Source of the DNA: Algoriphagus oliviformis
Lineage (GTDB): Bacteria > Bacteroidota > Bacteroidia > Cytophagales > Cyclobacteriaceae
Direction: 5' to 3'
DNA length: 64,000 nucleotides
Assembly: GCF_017254915.1 (NCBI RefSeq)
Contig: NZ_JAFKCT010000004.1
Coordinates: 419,187-483,186 of the forward strand
Each line of letters begins with the position of its first letter. The first letter of the stretch is position 1. Under the pieces are notes generated by a model. The model did not search any database, was not told where the DNA came from, and saw only the letters and a list, made by a program, of their open reading frames with translations. A program made the translations under genes and the position numbers. This document shows positions 36,260-45,587 of the stretch, one piece after another.

Positions 36260-36805
36260 ATGGAGCCAGCGCTGAAAGAACACATCGAAAACAAGATCCA
36301 TACAATCCGAGGCGTGCAGGTGATGCTGGACGAGGACTTGGCAGAGCTATACCAAGTCACAACCGGAAGGATCAATGAATCGGCAAAACGAAACATGAAT
36401 AGGTTTCCAGGCGAATTCATGTTCCAGCTCACCGAAGCTGAATGGGAGGATTTGAATAAAAGTCTAACGTCCAAAAGCGACGGTTCTTTAAGATCGCAAA
36501 ATGCGATCTTAAAGAACCTCAGAGGCAAACACCGCAAATATCTCCCCTACGCCTTCACCGAGCAGGGTGTCGCCATGCTGTCCGCTGTATTGAGAAGTGA
36601 CGTTGCCGTACAGGTCAGCATACAGATCATGCAGGCCTTCGTCAGCATGCGGAGTTTTCTGATGAAAAATGCCTCCGTTTTCCAGCGTCTTGATCAGCTG
36701 GAGCTAAAACAGCTGAACACCGAAGCCAGGTTTGAGGAAGTGTTTAGGGCTTTGGAGGCTGGACAGCCCAAACCCGACAAAGGGATTTTCTTTGAAGAAT
36801 TCTAG
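36260..36805 (+). CDS. ORF6N domain protein
   Basis: A 181-residue protein with the ORF6N DNA-binding-like domain at the N-terminus: 'IRGVQVMLDEDLAELYQVTTGRINESAKRNMNRFPGEFMFQL', followed by 'RGKHRKYLPYAFTEQGVAMLSAVLRSDVAVQVSIQIMQAF' and a helical C-terminus. Such proteins are annotated as antirepressor-like or KilA-N relatives and occur both in phages and as chromosomal orphans in Bacteroidota. It starts 14 bases after the YifB stop, so the two are probably transcribed together; no other phage genes are nearby. Confidence 0.85.
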   Translation: MEPALKEHIENKIHTIRGVQVMLDEDLAELYQVTTGRINESAKRNMNRFPGEFMFQLTEAEWEDLNKSLTSKSDGSLRSQNAILKNLRGKHRKYLPYAFTEQGVAMLSAVLRSDVAVQVSIQIMQAFVSMRSFLMKNASVFQRLDQLELKQLNTEARFEEVFRALEAGQPKPDKGIFFEEF

Positions 36806-36882
36806 TTGTTACTTTCGGCGGCGAAGCCGAACGTCTAGACGCCCTGACTAAAAAGCGGACAGAAGTATCCGAATCAAACCTT

Positions 36883-37434
36883 ATGGAAATAGGAACAGAA
36901 TTACCAACACTGAGTGCCAAACAAAAAATCATCTCTTCGATTCTGCCGGGAGTGCTGTATGCAGGGCTTGGCCTCTTGTTTGATTACCTGATGAACGGTG
37001 AGCTCAGAAGCATCTATAGCCATCTTTTTCAGGGAGTAGTCTTTGGCTTTTTCGTGGGTTTTGGGCTGCCTTATTTTGCCCGAAAACTGGGGCCGTCCCA
37101 CCTCGAAAAAATCGGGAACAGCATCAAACCTGATTTGGCGGAAAATGAGCGAATCGAAGTCGAAGGTCCCGCCAATCTTTTCAGAGGGATAGAAGGAGTA
37201 GGCGGAAAACTATTCCTGACAAACGAAAAGCTCACTTTCAAAGCCCACAAACTCAATATCCAAAACGGCCAGACAACCATCGACTACAAACAAATCACCG
37301 AGGTATCTCGAAGAAAAACGGCAAAACTGCTCGACAATGGAATCCGAATCAAAACCGCAGACGGAAAAAAACATGATTTTGTACTTGGGGAAAGAGATCT
37401 GTGGATTGAAAAAATAAACGAAAAAGTAGCCTAG
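36883..37434 (+). CDS. GRAM-like domain membrane protein
   Basis: A 183-residue protein with two membrane helices (about 15-37 and 47-66) and a C-terminal GRAM/PH-like beta domain (about 88-183): 'RIEVEGPANLFRGIEGVGGKLFLTNEKLTFKAHKLN' is the characteristic first half, with 'TIDYKQITEVSRRKTAKLLDNGIRIKT' following. GRAM domains bind lipids or proteins in eukaryotes; the role in bacteria is not established. It is separated from the ORF6N gene by 77 bases that contain a small hairpin (TTCGGC/GCCGAA). Confidence 0.7.
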   Translation: MEIGTELPTLSAKQKIISSILPGVLYAGLGLLFDYLMNGELRSIYSHLFQGVVFGFFVGFGLPYFARKLGPSHLEKIGNSIKPDLAENERIEVEGPANLFRGIEGVGGKLFLTNEKLTFKAHKLNIQNGQTTIDYKQITEVSRRKTAKLLDNGIRIKTADGKKHDFVLGERDLWIEKINEKVA

Positions 37435-37466
37435 ACCGCCAACAAGGAGCCGACAGCCTTCTATTT

Positions 37467-38300
37467 TTAGAGCTCAAACTCATCCCCCTCGGCGCACATT
37501 TCAACGCTGAAATCCAGCGCACGCTCCGGCATCGAATCTTTTAGCATCTGTTCGAGTTCGCTGTCCGTGCGGATGGGCTCGTGATGGATCAGCTGGAGAT
37601 TTTTGACCTTGCAGAGCTCGGCAAAGGCAATGGCATCGTCCACCGAGCAGTGCCCCCAGCCTGTTTTCTTGGCGTATTCCGCCGCCGTATAGCTTCCGTC
37701 GTGGAAGAGGATGTCTGCCGCCTTGGCGATCTCGAAGCCAGAAGTCCACTCGGGATCAAGGGGAAAGTTGCACGAGCCCAGCTGCAGCTCATGGTCGGGG
37801 ATATAGGCCATCACCGAATTTTCCGTCATCAGCCGGTAGCCCAGCGTCGGTCCGGGATGGCAGATGTATTCGCTGTGGATACGCACCTCGCCTATGGAAA
37901 ACTCTTCGTTGGAAAGCTCATGGATGACGGGATGCTTCGGCAGCTCATTGAAGCGAATGGGAAACAAGGGTGGTGAAAAATAGCGTCTCAGCCGATTGAT
38001 CAGCGACTCGCAGGAGGCAGAGGGTCCCCAGATGTGTACCGTCACCTCGGGATTGTACAGCGGAAGGAAAAAGCCTAACCCCATCATATGGTCGATGTGC
38101 AGATGGGTGAGCAAAATGTGGATCTCTTTCAGGTCGGGACTGAGGTATCTGCCGAGACGCTGTATGCCGGATCCTGAATCCAAGATGATGCAGCTATCCC
38201 CATGCGTCACTTCAAAGCAGGAGGTATTTCCCCCAAACCGATTGCTTTCTGGCCCGGGCGATGGCAGCGAGCCCCGGCATCCCCACACTTTCACCTTCAT
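37467..38300 (-). CDS. MBL-fold metallo-hydrolase
   Basis: A 277-residue metallo-beta-lactamase-fold hydrolase. ATG 38300 is preferred because it overlaps the PAS gene stop (ATGA) and starts the conserved first strand MKVKVWGCRGS. The metal motif THLHIDH is at 65-71; later ligands are in 'YICHPGPTLGYRL', 'IPDHEL', 'FHDGSYT' and 'HHEP'. The start ('RGSLPSPGPESNRFGGNTSCFEV') resembles phosphodiesterase-like MBL enzymes, e.g. cyclic phosphate phosphodiesterases. The overlap with a PAS gene suggests a coupled sensor-enzyme unit. Substrate not known. Confidence 0.87.
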   Translation of the reverse strand: MKVKVWGCRGSLPSPGPESNRFGGNTSCFEVTHGDSCIILDSGSGIQRLGRYLSPDLKEIHILLTHLHIDHMMGLGFFLPLYNPEVTVHIWGPSASCESLINRLRRYFSPPLFPIRFNELPKHPVIHELSNEEFSIGEVRIHSEYICHPGPTLGYRLMTENSVMAYIPDHELQLGSCNFPLDPEWTSGFEIAKAADILFHDGSYTAAEYAKKTGWGHCSVDDAIAFAELCKVKNLQLIHHEPIRTDSELEQMLKDSMPERALDFSVEMCAEGDEFEL

Positions 38301-38689
38301 GACTCGCTCTTCCAAAACATGGCTATAGCCCCCAAATATCGGTCAGGCCGACCCTCCAGCGGAAAGGAGGTGACCGTAATCGTCACCCGCTCCCCCTTGA
38401 TGTTGTCTATCTGAAATGAGCCATGGGCTGGCTGCCGGAGGGTGAGCGTCTGCACCAGTGGCAGGTCTTCGGGAGGCAGGGGATTCCCATCAAGGTCTGT
38501 AGGCCTAAACATCGTAGCCCACTCCTCCACACGCATGCCTCCTGTATCGGTAAACCTCAGGCCGAGGATCCCCTCCGCGGCCTCGTTGTAAAACAACAGG
38601 TTGCCCTCAGAATCCACCAAAAAAAAGGGCATACTAAGGCTGTCTCCAAATTGCCTGGCCAAAATCAATTCCAAAGGCTGTGCTGGCAT
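38297..38689 (-). CDS. Single PAS domain protein
   Basis: A 130-residue stand-alone PAS domain: 'GDSLSMPFFLVDSEGNLLFYNEAAEGILGLRFTDTGGM' covers the PAS core, with 'VQTLTLRQPAHGSFQIDNIKGERVTITVTSFPLEG' as the later beta strands. There is no kinase, cyclase or DNA-binding domain. It overlaps the MBL hydrolase start by four bases (ATGA), so the two proteins are made from one transcript and may interact. The ligand or cofactor cannot be read from the sequence. Confidence 0.82.
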   Translation of the reverse strand: MPAQPLELILARQFGDSLSMPFFLVDSEGNLLFYNEAAEGILGLRFTDTGGMRVEEWATMFRPTDLDGNPLPPEDLPLVQTLTLRQPAHGSFQIDNIKGERVTITVTSFPLEGRPDRYLGAIAMFWKSES

Positions 38690-38856
38690 GGTCGATAGGG
38701 TCTATGCTAAAAGTCAGGAGAAGATAACTATTTTTCTGATCAGCTTAAACTATCTCCTTGTTTTTCTGGAGCTGCACCGCCTATCCCCCGTCCCACACGG
38801 CGACCGTTTTTTTTCCCCGACCTTGTCATTCCCAGCGGCGATTCCCAGTCCAAGGA

Positions 38857-40170
38857 CTACTTTTTCAGCCTTTCAAAGAGCCAGTCTTCGGATCTCTTCC
38901 CCTGCTCCGGATAAGTCCAGTGACCGGTCTCTGGGATGACAAAGACTTCCTTGGGAGCCGTAATCTGGTTATAGGCGGAGTAGTAGGAGGTCGGTGGGCA
39001 AGTGTCGTCGTTGTAGCCCCAGCTGTAGAATCCAGGCGTCTTCAGTATCCTTGCGAAGTTTACCACGTCGTAGTAGCTCAGGGTCTCGATAGCCTCGGGA
39101 TAGTTGTAGTACTGGAGGTTGTTGCCGGCAAACATGTGGGGCCAGCCTCCAGCCCGTCCATGCAGGTAGCCGGTCATGTCGCTCAAAGCGGGATACATGG
39201 AGGAGAGATACTTGATCCGAGAATCAAGTGCCGCGGTAATGATCGCCAACGCCCCGCCCTGACTTCCGCCCTGGATCCCCAGATTTTGCCCGTCATACTG
39301 CGGCAGGGAGGTCAAAAAGTCAACCGCCCTCACGCATCCCAAATACACCCTTTTGTAGTAGTAGATGTCCTTGTCCGAGATGTTGAAATTCCAATAGCCG
39401 TTCAGCGCCCCACTGGAGAGGTTGCCATACACGTCCTGTGGTAGGTCTATGGGAATGCCATGGATACCGATCTGCAAGGTGATCGCACCACGGGCGGCTT
39501 TGCCCAAATCCCCAACATAAGGACGAATGCCAGCGCCAGGCACCTGCAGGATCGCGGGGAATTTCCCCTCACCCTTTGGCACCGTCAGCACTCCGTAGAT
39601 CCGGCTGTTTCTGATATTCTGAAAGCTCACGTGATAGACGTCCACAGTCTCTGTACTCCGCTCAGGCAGGTGGACCATCTTGGGATCAAGCGGCACTTCT
39701 GCCAGTTCGGCCTTGCCTTTTTCCCAGAAAGCCTCAAAGTCACCCGGCATCTGGGCCGTGGGCTGGATCTGCTCCGGGGCAAATGCCGCTGTCCCCAAGC
39801 CTCGGTATTCCTTGCCATCTATCGTGGCAAAGACCTCGCACCTGAGAAAACCGGGAGTCTTCATGCCCTGGGCAGAAATCGTCGCCCTTCCGTCTTTGAG
39901 CTGGAGCGGGCCTTCCTGCAGAGGCTCCATCTTTTCCTCCTTGACAAAATAGCGCACGTTCTCGACCGGAACTGGTCTGCCGGACTGGGTGACAGAAACG
40001 ACAAACTCCACTTTTTCACCGACCTGATAAGTCCAATCCATCTTGTCCGGGGAGACGGAGATGTCCAGATACTGCTTTTGGATCTGGGCAAAAGAGAGCG
40101 TTGAAAGGTTAACGAGAAAGAAGGTTAGTACGGAGAATTGTAGCCTTTGGATTGATTTGAATGAGGTCAT
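38857..40170 (-). CDS. Exported acetylxylan esterase / CE7 deacetylase
   Basis: A 437-residue alpha/beta hydrolase with signal peptide (1-29), an N-terminal beta domain (30-130) and a carbohydrate esterase family 7 catalytic domain. The serine is S303 in the nucleophile elbow GGSQGG; the other triad residues fit D in 'GYNDDTCPPTS' and H in 'PETGHWTY'. 'QIGIHGIPIDLP' and 'AGGWPHMF' also match the AXE1/cephalosporin-C deacetylase family. It probably removes acetyl groups from xylan-type or other short acetylated saccharides in the periplasm. Confidence 0.9.
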   Translation of the reverse strand: MTSFKSIQRLQFSVLTFFLVNLSTLSFAQIQKQYLDISVSPDKMDWTYQVGEKVEFVVSVTQSGRPVPVENVRYFVKEEKMEPLQEGPLQLKDGRATISAQGMKTPGFLRCEVFATIDGKEYRGLGTAAFAPEQIQPTAQMPGDFEAFWEKGKAELAEVPLDPKMVHLPERSTETVDVYHVSFQNIRNSRIYGVLTVPKGEGKFPAILQVPGAGIRPYVGDLGKAARGAITLQIGIHGIPIDLPQDVYGNLSSGALNGYWNFNISDKDIYYYKRVYLGCVRAVDFLTSLPQYDGQNLGIQGGSQGGALAIITAALDSRIKYLSSMYPALSDMTGYLHGRAGGWPHMFAGNNLQYYNYPEAIETLSYYDVVNFARILKTPGFYSWGYNDDTCPPTSYYSAYNQITAPKEVFVIPETGHWTYPEQGKRSEDWLFERLKK

Positions 40171-40248
40171 TGGTTTGGGTTGAAAGATTTGAGATTCAAG
40201 AATTGGGTCATTTAAAAGTCAGGTGAATTGTTGCGCTCGGTGAAAGCA

Positions 40249-41340
40249 TCAATCCCCAAAGAAAATACCGAGGCCTTTGGCCGCTTGTACCAAAGCACCT
40301 TGCGGATCGACATAGTTGTAGGCACTGATCGCCTCCTTGATCGGCACGGAAGTGTATTCGTTGTTTTTGAGCACCACCAGCTCGCCAAACTTGCCCGACA
40401 GCACCAGCTCCATGGCTCTCACCCCAAAGACCGATGCGATCACCCGGTCGTAGGCAATCGGCGTTCCGCCGCGCTGGGTATGCCCGAGAACCGTTTCGCG
40501 GATATCAGCCTTGACGCCCGCATCCTTCAGCTGCTGACTGAGCGCGTAGCAAACTCCCCCCAAGCGAACGGCGTGCCTCCCCTCCTCGCCTTGGGTAGCG
40601 GTGACCGTACCGTCCTTGGGCTTTGCCCCCTCGGCGATCACGATATTGACAAAGCCGCGCCCATCGACGTAGCGGGCGTTGACCTTCTCCACCACCGCTT
40701 GTAGGTCGTAGGGAATCTCCGGTATCAGGCAGATTTCCGCCCCGCCGGAGATGGCCGTGTACAGTGCGATCCATCCCGCATCCCTTCCCATCACCTCCAT
40801 GATCATCACCCGATGGTGACTGCTCGCCGTGGTGACGAGCCGGTCAAAGGACTCCGAAGCCGTCTGCACGGCCGTCTGAAAACCGAAAGTGAAATCCGTC
40901 GAGTTCAGGTCGTTGTCAATCGTCTTGGGCACCCCCACCACTGGCATCCCCGCTTCAAACATCGCCTGGGAAATGGCCTGCGAGCCATCACCTCCGATAT
41001 TCACCACCGCGTCAAAGCCTTTCTCCTTGAGCCGCTCCACTACCCAGGGAATACGGTTGACCAGCTTGACGCTGCCGTCAGGCTGCTTCTCGGGATAGCT
41101 CATGGGATTGCCTTTGTTGGTCGTGCCTAGGATGGTTCCTCCCTTGACATGGATCCCGGCGACGGTTTTCCCATCCAGGCGGACCAATCGGGTGGGCTCC
41201 TCCATCAGGCCGTTCAAGGCCTCGAAACTGCCCCAAACTTCCCAATCCGACTCTTTAGAGGCTCGTTTTACGATACCGCGGATGACCGCATTGAGGCCGG
41301 GGCAATCTCCACCGCCGGTGGCAACCAGTAGTTTTTTCAT
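40249..41340 (-). CDS. pfkA: 6-phosphofructokinase, mixed-substrate (group III)-like
   Basis: A 363-residue PFK that makes fructose 1,6-bisphosphate. GGGDCPGLN (9-17) binds the phosphoryl donor, GGDGS is at 116-120, PKTIDNDL at 138-145, and 'MGRDAGWIAL' and 'LGHTQRGGTP' are substrate-binding motifs. The residue equivalent to E. coli G104 is Gly (G119), as in ATP enzymes, but the residue equivalent to G124 is Lys (K139), as in PPi enzymes. This mixture is typical of the group III subfamily, where sequence alone does not settle the donor. It is divergent from PPK2. Confidence 0.9.
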   Translation of the reverse strand: MKKLLVATGGGDCPGLNAVIRGIVKRASKESDWEVWGSFEALNGLMEEPTRLVRLDGKTVAGIHVKGGTILGTTNKGNPMSYPEKQPDGSVKLVNRIPWVVERLKEKGFDAVVNIGGDGSQAISQAMFEAGMPVVGVPKTIDNDLNSTDFTFGFQTAVQTASESFDRLVTTASSHHRVMIMEVMGRDAGWIALYTAISGGAEICLIPEIPYDLQAVVEKVNARYVDGRGFVNIVIAEGAKPKDGTVTATQGEEGRHAVRLGGVCYALSQQLKDAGVKADIRETVLGHTQRGGTPIAYDRVIASVFGVRAMELVLSGKFGELVVLKNNEYTSVPIKEAISAYNYVDPQGALVQAAKGLGIFFGD

Positions 41341-41537
41341 GGCTTAATCAAACAGGTTTTTGAAAGACAGGTTTGTCTTGGTAGGTTAAACAAAAAAAGA
41401 AGGTAGGGAATATTTCAGGAAAATCCCTGTATCTTTTTAGAGGCTTTAGGCCTAAAAACGACCCTCCGGCACCAGTCCCCGCGCCGGGAAAGGTCGACAA
41501 ACATCTAGATCTTTTTTCCCCCAGAAAACACACTACC

Positions 41538-42494
41538 ATGATAGGAGAAGAAAACCTGACGGCAAAGGCATTCAAAAAAATGAGCGACGAGGAGCTGATC
41601 AAGCGGGCAAAGAAATTTTCGAAACGCTACTGCGTGGGCAGCGGAAAGGACTTCAAGCTCAAGGATTTTTCTACCCAGCCCAAAAAAGACTACGGCCCGG
41701 AAGACAAGTCCACGTTCAAAGAGGCGCTGGAGCAAGGGGTGGATGCCCTGGCCACCATGCAGGAAAAGCTCTACGCCCAAGACAAATGGTCCCTGCTGGT
41801 GATCTTTCAGGCGATGGATGCGGCGGGAAAAGACGGTGCCATCAAGCATGTCCTCTCAGGCATCAATCCCCAAGGCTGCCATGTCAATTCCTTCAAGGCC
41901 CCGAGTGCGGAGGAGCTCGACCATGATTTCCTCTGGCGCTGCCTCACCAAGCTGCCCGAGCGTGGCAAAATCGGGATTTTTAACCGCTCCTACTACGAAG
42001 AGGTGCTGGTCGTGCGCGTGCACGAGGGAATCCTGAGAAGCCAAAAGCTTCCAAAAAAACTCGTCACCAAAAAGATCTGGGACCAGCGCCTGGAAGACAT
42101 CGAAAACTTCGAAAAGTACCTCCACCGCAACGGCACCAAGGTCATCAAGATCTTCCTCAACGTATCCAAGGATGAGCAAAAAGCCCGCTTCCTTGAGCGC
42201 ATCGATGAGCCGGACAAAAACTGGAAGTTCAGCTCATCGGACATCAAGGAAAGGGGCTACTGGGACCAGTACATGAAGGCTTACGAGGACGCCATCCGCA
42301 AGACCTCCACCAAAGACAGCCCTTGGTACGTGATCCCCGCGGACAACAAACCCTACGCCCGCGTCGCGGTGGCGTCGGCCATCATCCATGCCCTGGACGG
42401 GATGGACTTGGCCTTTCCCTCCCTTCCCGATCAAGAACGGACAAAGCTGGAGGAAATGAAAAAACTGCTGCTGGAAGAGGGGAGTAAGCAGTAG
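41538..42494 (+). CDS. ppk2: Polyphosphate kinase 2 family protein
   Basis: A 318-residue single-domain PPK2, which transfers phosphate between polyphosphate and nucleotides. Walker A is AMDAAGKDG (92-100), and the Walker B/lid region has FNRSYYEEVLVVRVH (148-162), with 'ERIDEPDKNWKFSSSDIKERGYWDQYMKAYE' as the lid and 'SPWYVIPADNKPYARVAVA' toward the end. A shorter start at the internal ATG 41580 (MSDEEL) is possible. Subclass (ADP-, AMP- or NMP-specific) cannot be assigned confidently. The gene is divergent from phosphofructokinase across 197 bases without other visible features. Confidence 0.92.
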   Translation: MIGEENLTAKAFKKMSDEELIKRAKKFSKRYCVGSGKDFKLKDFSTQPKKDYGPEDKSTFKEALEQGVDALATMQEKLYAQDKWSLLVIFQAMDAAGKDGAIKHVLSGINPQGCHVNSFKAPSAEELDHDFLWRCLTKLPERGKIGIFNRSYYEEVLVVRVHEGILRSQKLPKKLVTKKIWDQRLEDIENFEKYLHRNGTKVIKIFLNVSKDEQKARFLERIDEPDKNWKFSSSDIKERGYWDQYMKAYEDAIRKTSTKDSPWYVIPADNKPYARVAVASAIIHALDGMDLAFPSLPDQERTKLEEMKKLLLEEGSKQ

Positions 42495-42542
42495 GCAGAG
42501 AGAAGTAGGCGGTGGGCCGTGTCGTAAATCAGAAATTCTCGA

Positions 42543-42570
42543 CTCTTGGTTCTTGGCTCTTGGTTCTTGG
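42543..42570 (+). repeat. Two tandem copies of a 14-base repeat
   Basis: CTCTTGGTTCTTGG occurs twice in direct succession (42543-42556, 42557-42570), followed by CTCTAGACTCT. It lies in the short gap between convergent ppk2 and the aldehyde dehydrogenase gene. Low-complexity intergenic repeats of this kind are common in Bacteroidota; function unknown. Confidence 0.6.
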
Positions 42571-42622
42571 CTCTAGACTCTAAACACCAGTTTCTTGATA
42601 CTAACCTCTAGCTACTTGCTAC

Positions 42623-44167
<1,545 letters not shown>

Positions 44168-44194
44168 GGTAGTCCTATGGGGTAAAACTTAAGC

Positions 44195-44202
44195 CAAAGC
44201 TA
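44195..44202 (-). promoter_or_regulatory. Bacteroidota -7 promoter element for the aldehyde dehydrogenase gene
   Basis: TAGCTTTG on the minus strand matches TAnnTTTG exactly, about 28 bases before the ATG at 44167. No -33 element is evident. Confidence 0.4.
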
Positions 44203-44244
44203 AAAAATAATATGACTTACCTCCCCCTCTGGCTCACTCGAACC

Positions 44245-45297
44245 TCAGTGTCCTGACTCCACTGTCGGCTCCTTTCCATGCCCTAGGGCGTTGTCCAGTA
44301 TCCGCTGGAGAATATTCCAGGGGTTCAGCTTGGTATAAACTTCCGTAAACTTAGGCCCTGGCTGTATCCTATAAATCAAGTTTAATCTATAGTTGCCCGT
44401 GTTGGTCGACTGGGAGACATCCTGCTGACCGGCTAGGTTGAGGTGCTTGTACAGGTAGTTGACGTTGATCGAGTAGCGCTCGCCGTTGTATCCCGCAAAC
44501 CCGCGGAGAAAATAGCTCGGCACGAGGCCGACTTCGCGGGTTTCCTTGTTTTGGTCGCCCTTCGAGATCCCGAGCGCCAAATTGGCCGAGGCCGCTCCGG
44601 TGAGGAAAAAACCTCTGCCAAAGACCAGCGTCCCGACCAGGCCCCCACTCGGGCCCACTTGGTAGAAGTCCGCCCGCTGGTAATTGCCCGCAAGGGGCAT
44701 CTCTGTGGGAATGAGCAGCGAGTCCCCACTGATCCGCACGCGGTACACCTCCAGACCAAACATGGGGGAAAAAGCGGACCGTTTCTGGATAGCGGACTGG
44801 AGAAATGCCGCTTCCAAGGAGATCTTGTCTCCGTTGAAGAGGTAGTTTGCCCCCAGCCCCAGCTTCACCACACTCACATCCTCCCGGAGATAGTCCTCTC
44901 CGACGGCGTTCCCTTCTTTCATGGTGTAGCCGTTGTAAAACTGGCCAAAGAAATCAAAGATCCACCGGTTGGGGTAGGCATGGGCCTGGAGGTCGAGGCT
45001 GGCTGGCCACTGCTTGATCCGGTTGGGGTTCATGAAGGAATAGGGCACCCCGATGTTCAGGGTAAACTTCTGGAAAGTCATCCCCAAGCCGAGGTTTAGG
45101 CCGCTGTTGGGCTCATAGATTCCCAGCTCCTGGCCGTAGTTGATCTCGGTATACTTCTTCGAAAGATAGGTGCGCAGGGCCATCTTGGTCGGCAGCTCCC
45201 GGACATAGGCCGTATCCACGCCCCTTGTCTGCGCCACTAGGCAATCGGAAGCAATGACAAACAGAAAGGCAAAAAGTAGTCGGAAAAACAATCTCAT
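44245..45297 (-). CDS. DUF4421 family outer-membrane protein
   Basis: A 350-residue protein; ATG 45297 is used because it begins the signal peptide (RLFFRLLFAFLFVIASDCLVAQ), whereas the longer frame to 45399 crosses the upstream terminator. The mature part is a series of amphipathic beta strands with a conserved 'KKYTEINYGQELGIYEPNSGLNLGLGMTFQKFTLNIGVPYSF' opening that I recognise as DUF4421, a Bacteroidota-specific outer-membrane beta-barrel family of unknown function. It has its own -7 promoter element and follows a glycosyltransferase operon separated by a terminator. Confidence 0.8.
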   Translation of the reverse strand: MRLFFRLLFAFLFVIASDCLVAQTRGVDTAYVRELPTKMALRTYLSKKYTEINYGQELGIYEPNSGLNLGLGMTFQKFTLNIGVPYSFMNPNRIKQWPASLDLQAHAYPNRWIFDFFGQFYNGYTMKEGNAVGEDYLREDVSVVKLGLGANYLFNGDKISLEAAFLQSAIQKRSAFSPMFGLEVYRVRISGDSLLIPTEMPLAGNYQRADFYQVGPSGGLVGTLVFGRGFFLTGAASANLALGISKGDQNKETREVGLVPSYFLRGFAGYNGERYSINVNYLYKHLNLAGQQDVSQSTNTGNYRLNLIYRIQPGPKFTEVYTKLNPWNILQRILDNALGHGKEPTVESGH

Positions 45298-45313
45298 AGA
45301 GGGCGGATCAATC

Positions 45314-45321
45314 CAAATATA
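45314..45321 (-). promoter_or_regulatory. Bacteroidota -7 promoter element for the DUF4421 gene
   Basis: TATATTTG on the minus strand matches TAnnTTTG exactly, 17 bases before the ATG at 45297. The region where a -33 box should lie is occupied by the terminator of the preceding operon. Confidence 0.45.
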
Positions 45322-45352
45322 AACAAAAAGAACCCCGACGCTTGCCGGGGTC
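45322..45352 (-). terminator. Terminator of the glycosyltransferase operon
   Basis: On the minus strand GACCCCG, a loop and CGGGGTTCTTTTTGTTT form a hairpin with T run. It lies about 236 bases after the DUF4422 stop codon; the sequence between 45353 and 45587 has no convincing gene. Confidence 0.65.
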
Positions 45353-45587
45353 CCTTGAAAACACTCAGAGTTCGAAAAATGGATTCCTTGGAACCTCATT
45401 TTTTGAAAAAGAAGAGTTGAGAAAAGTTGTTAATCACCGAAATGAATTTAAAAGCTTTATCCGAGAAAAAAAAGCTATTCCGACTCTTCCTCAACTACAA
45501 CCTACTCTGAAACAACCTGAAAATGAAACCTTTAATTACAATCGAATCGCTTCACCAACCAATCCCGCCTCCCAACGGCCGCCCCCT

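Noticed and set aside
36260..37434. Prophage or toxin-antitoxin island around the ORF6N gene
   Set aside because: No integrase, structural phage genes, attachment repeats or toxin-like partner are present; the neighbours are ordinary chromosomal genes.
38297..38315. Start of the MBL hydrolase at 38315
   Set aside because: The ATG at 38300 forms an ATGA overlap with the PAS stop and begins the conserved first strand; the longer form adds five residues inside the PAS gene.
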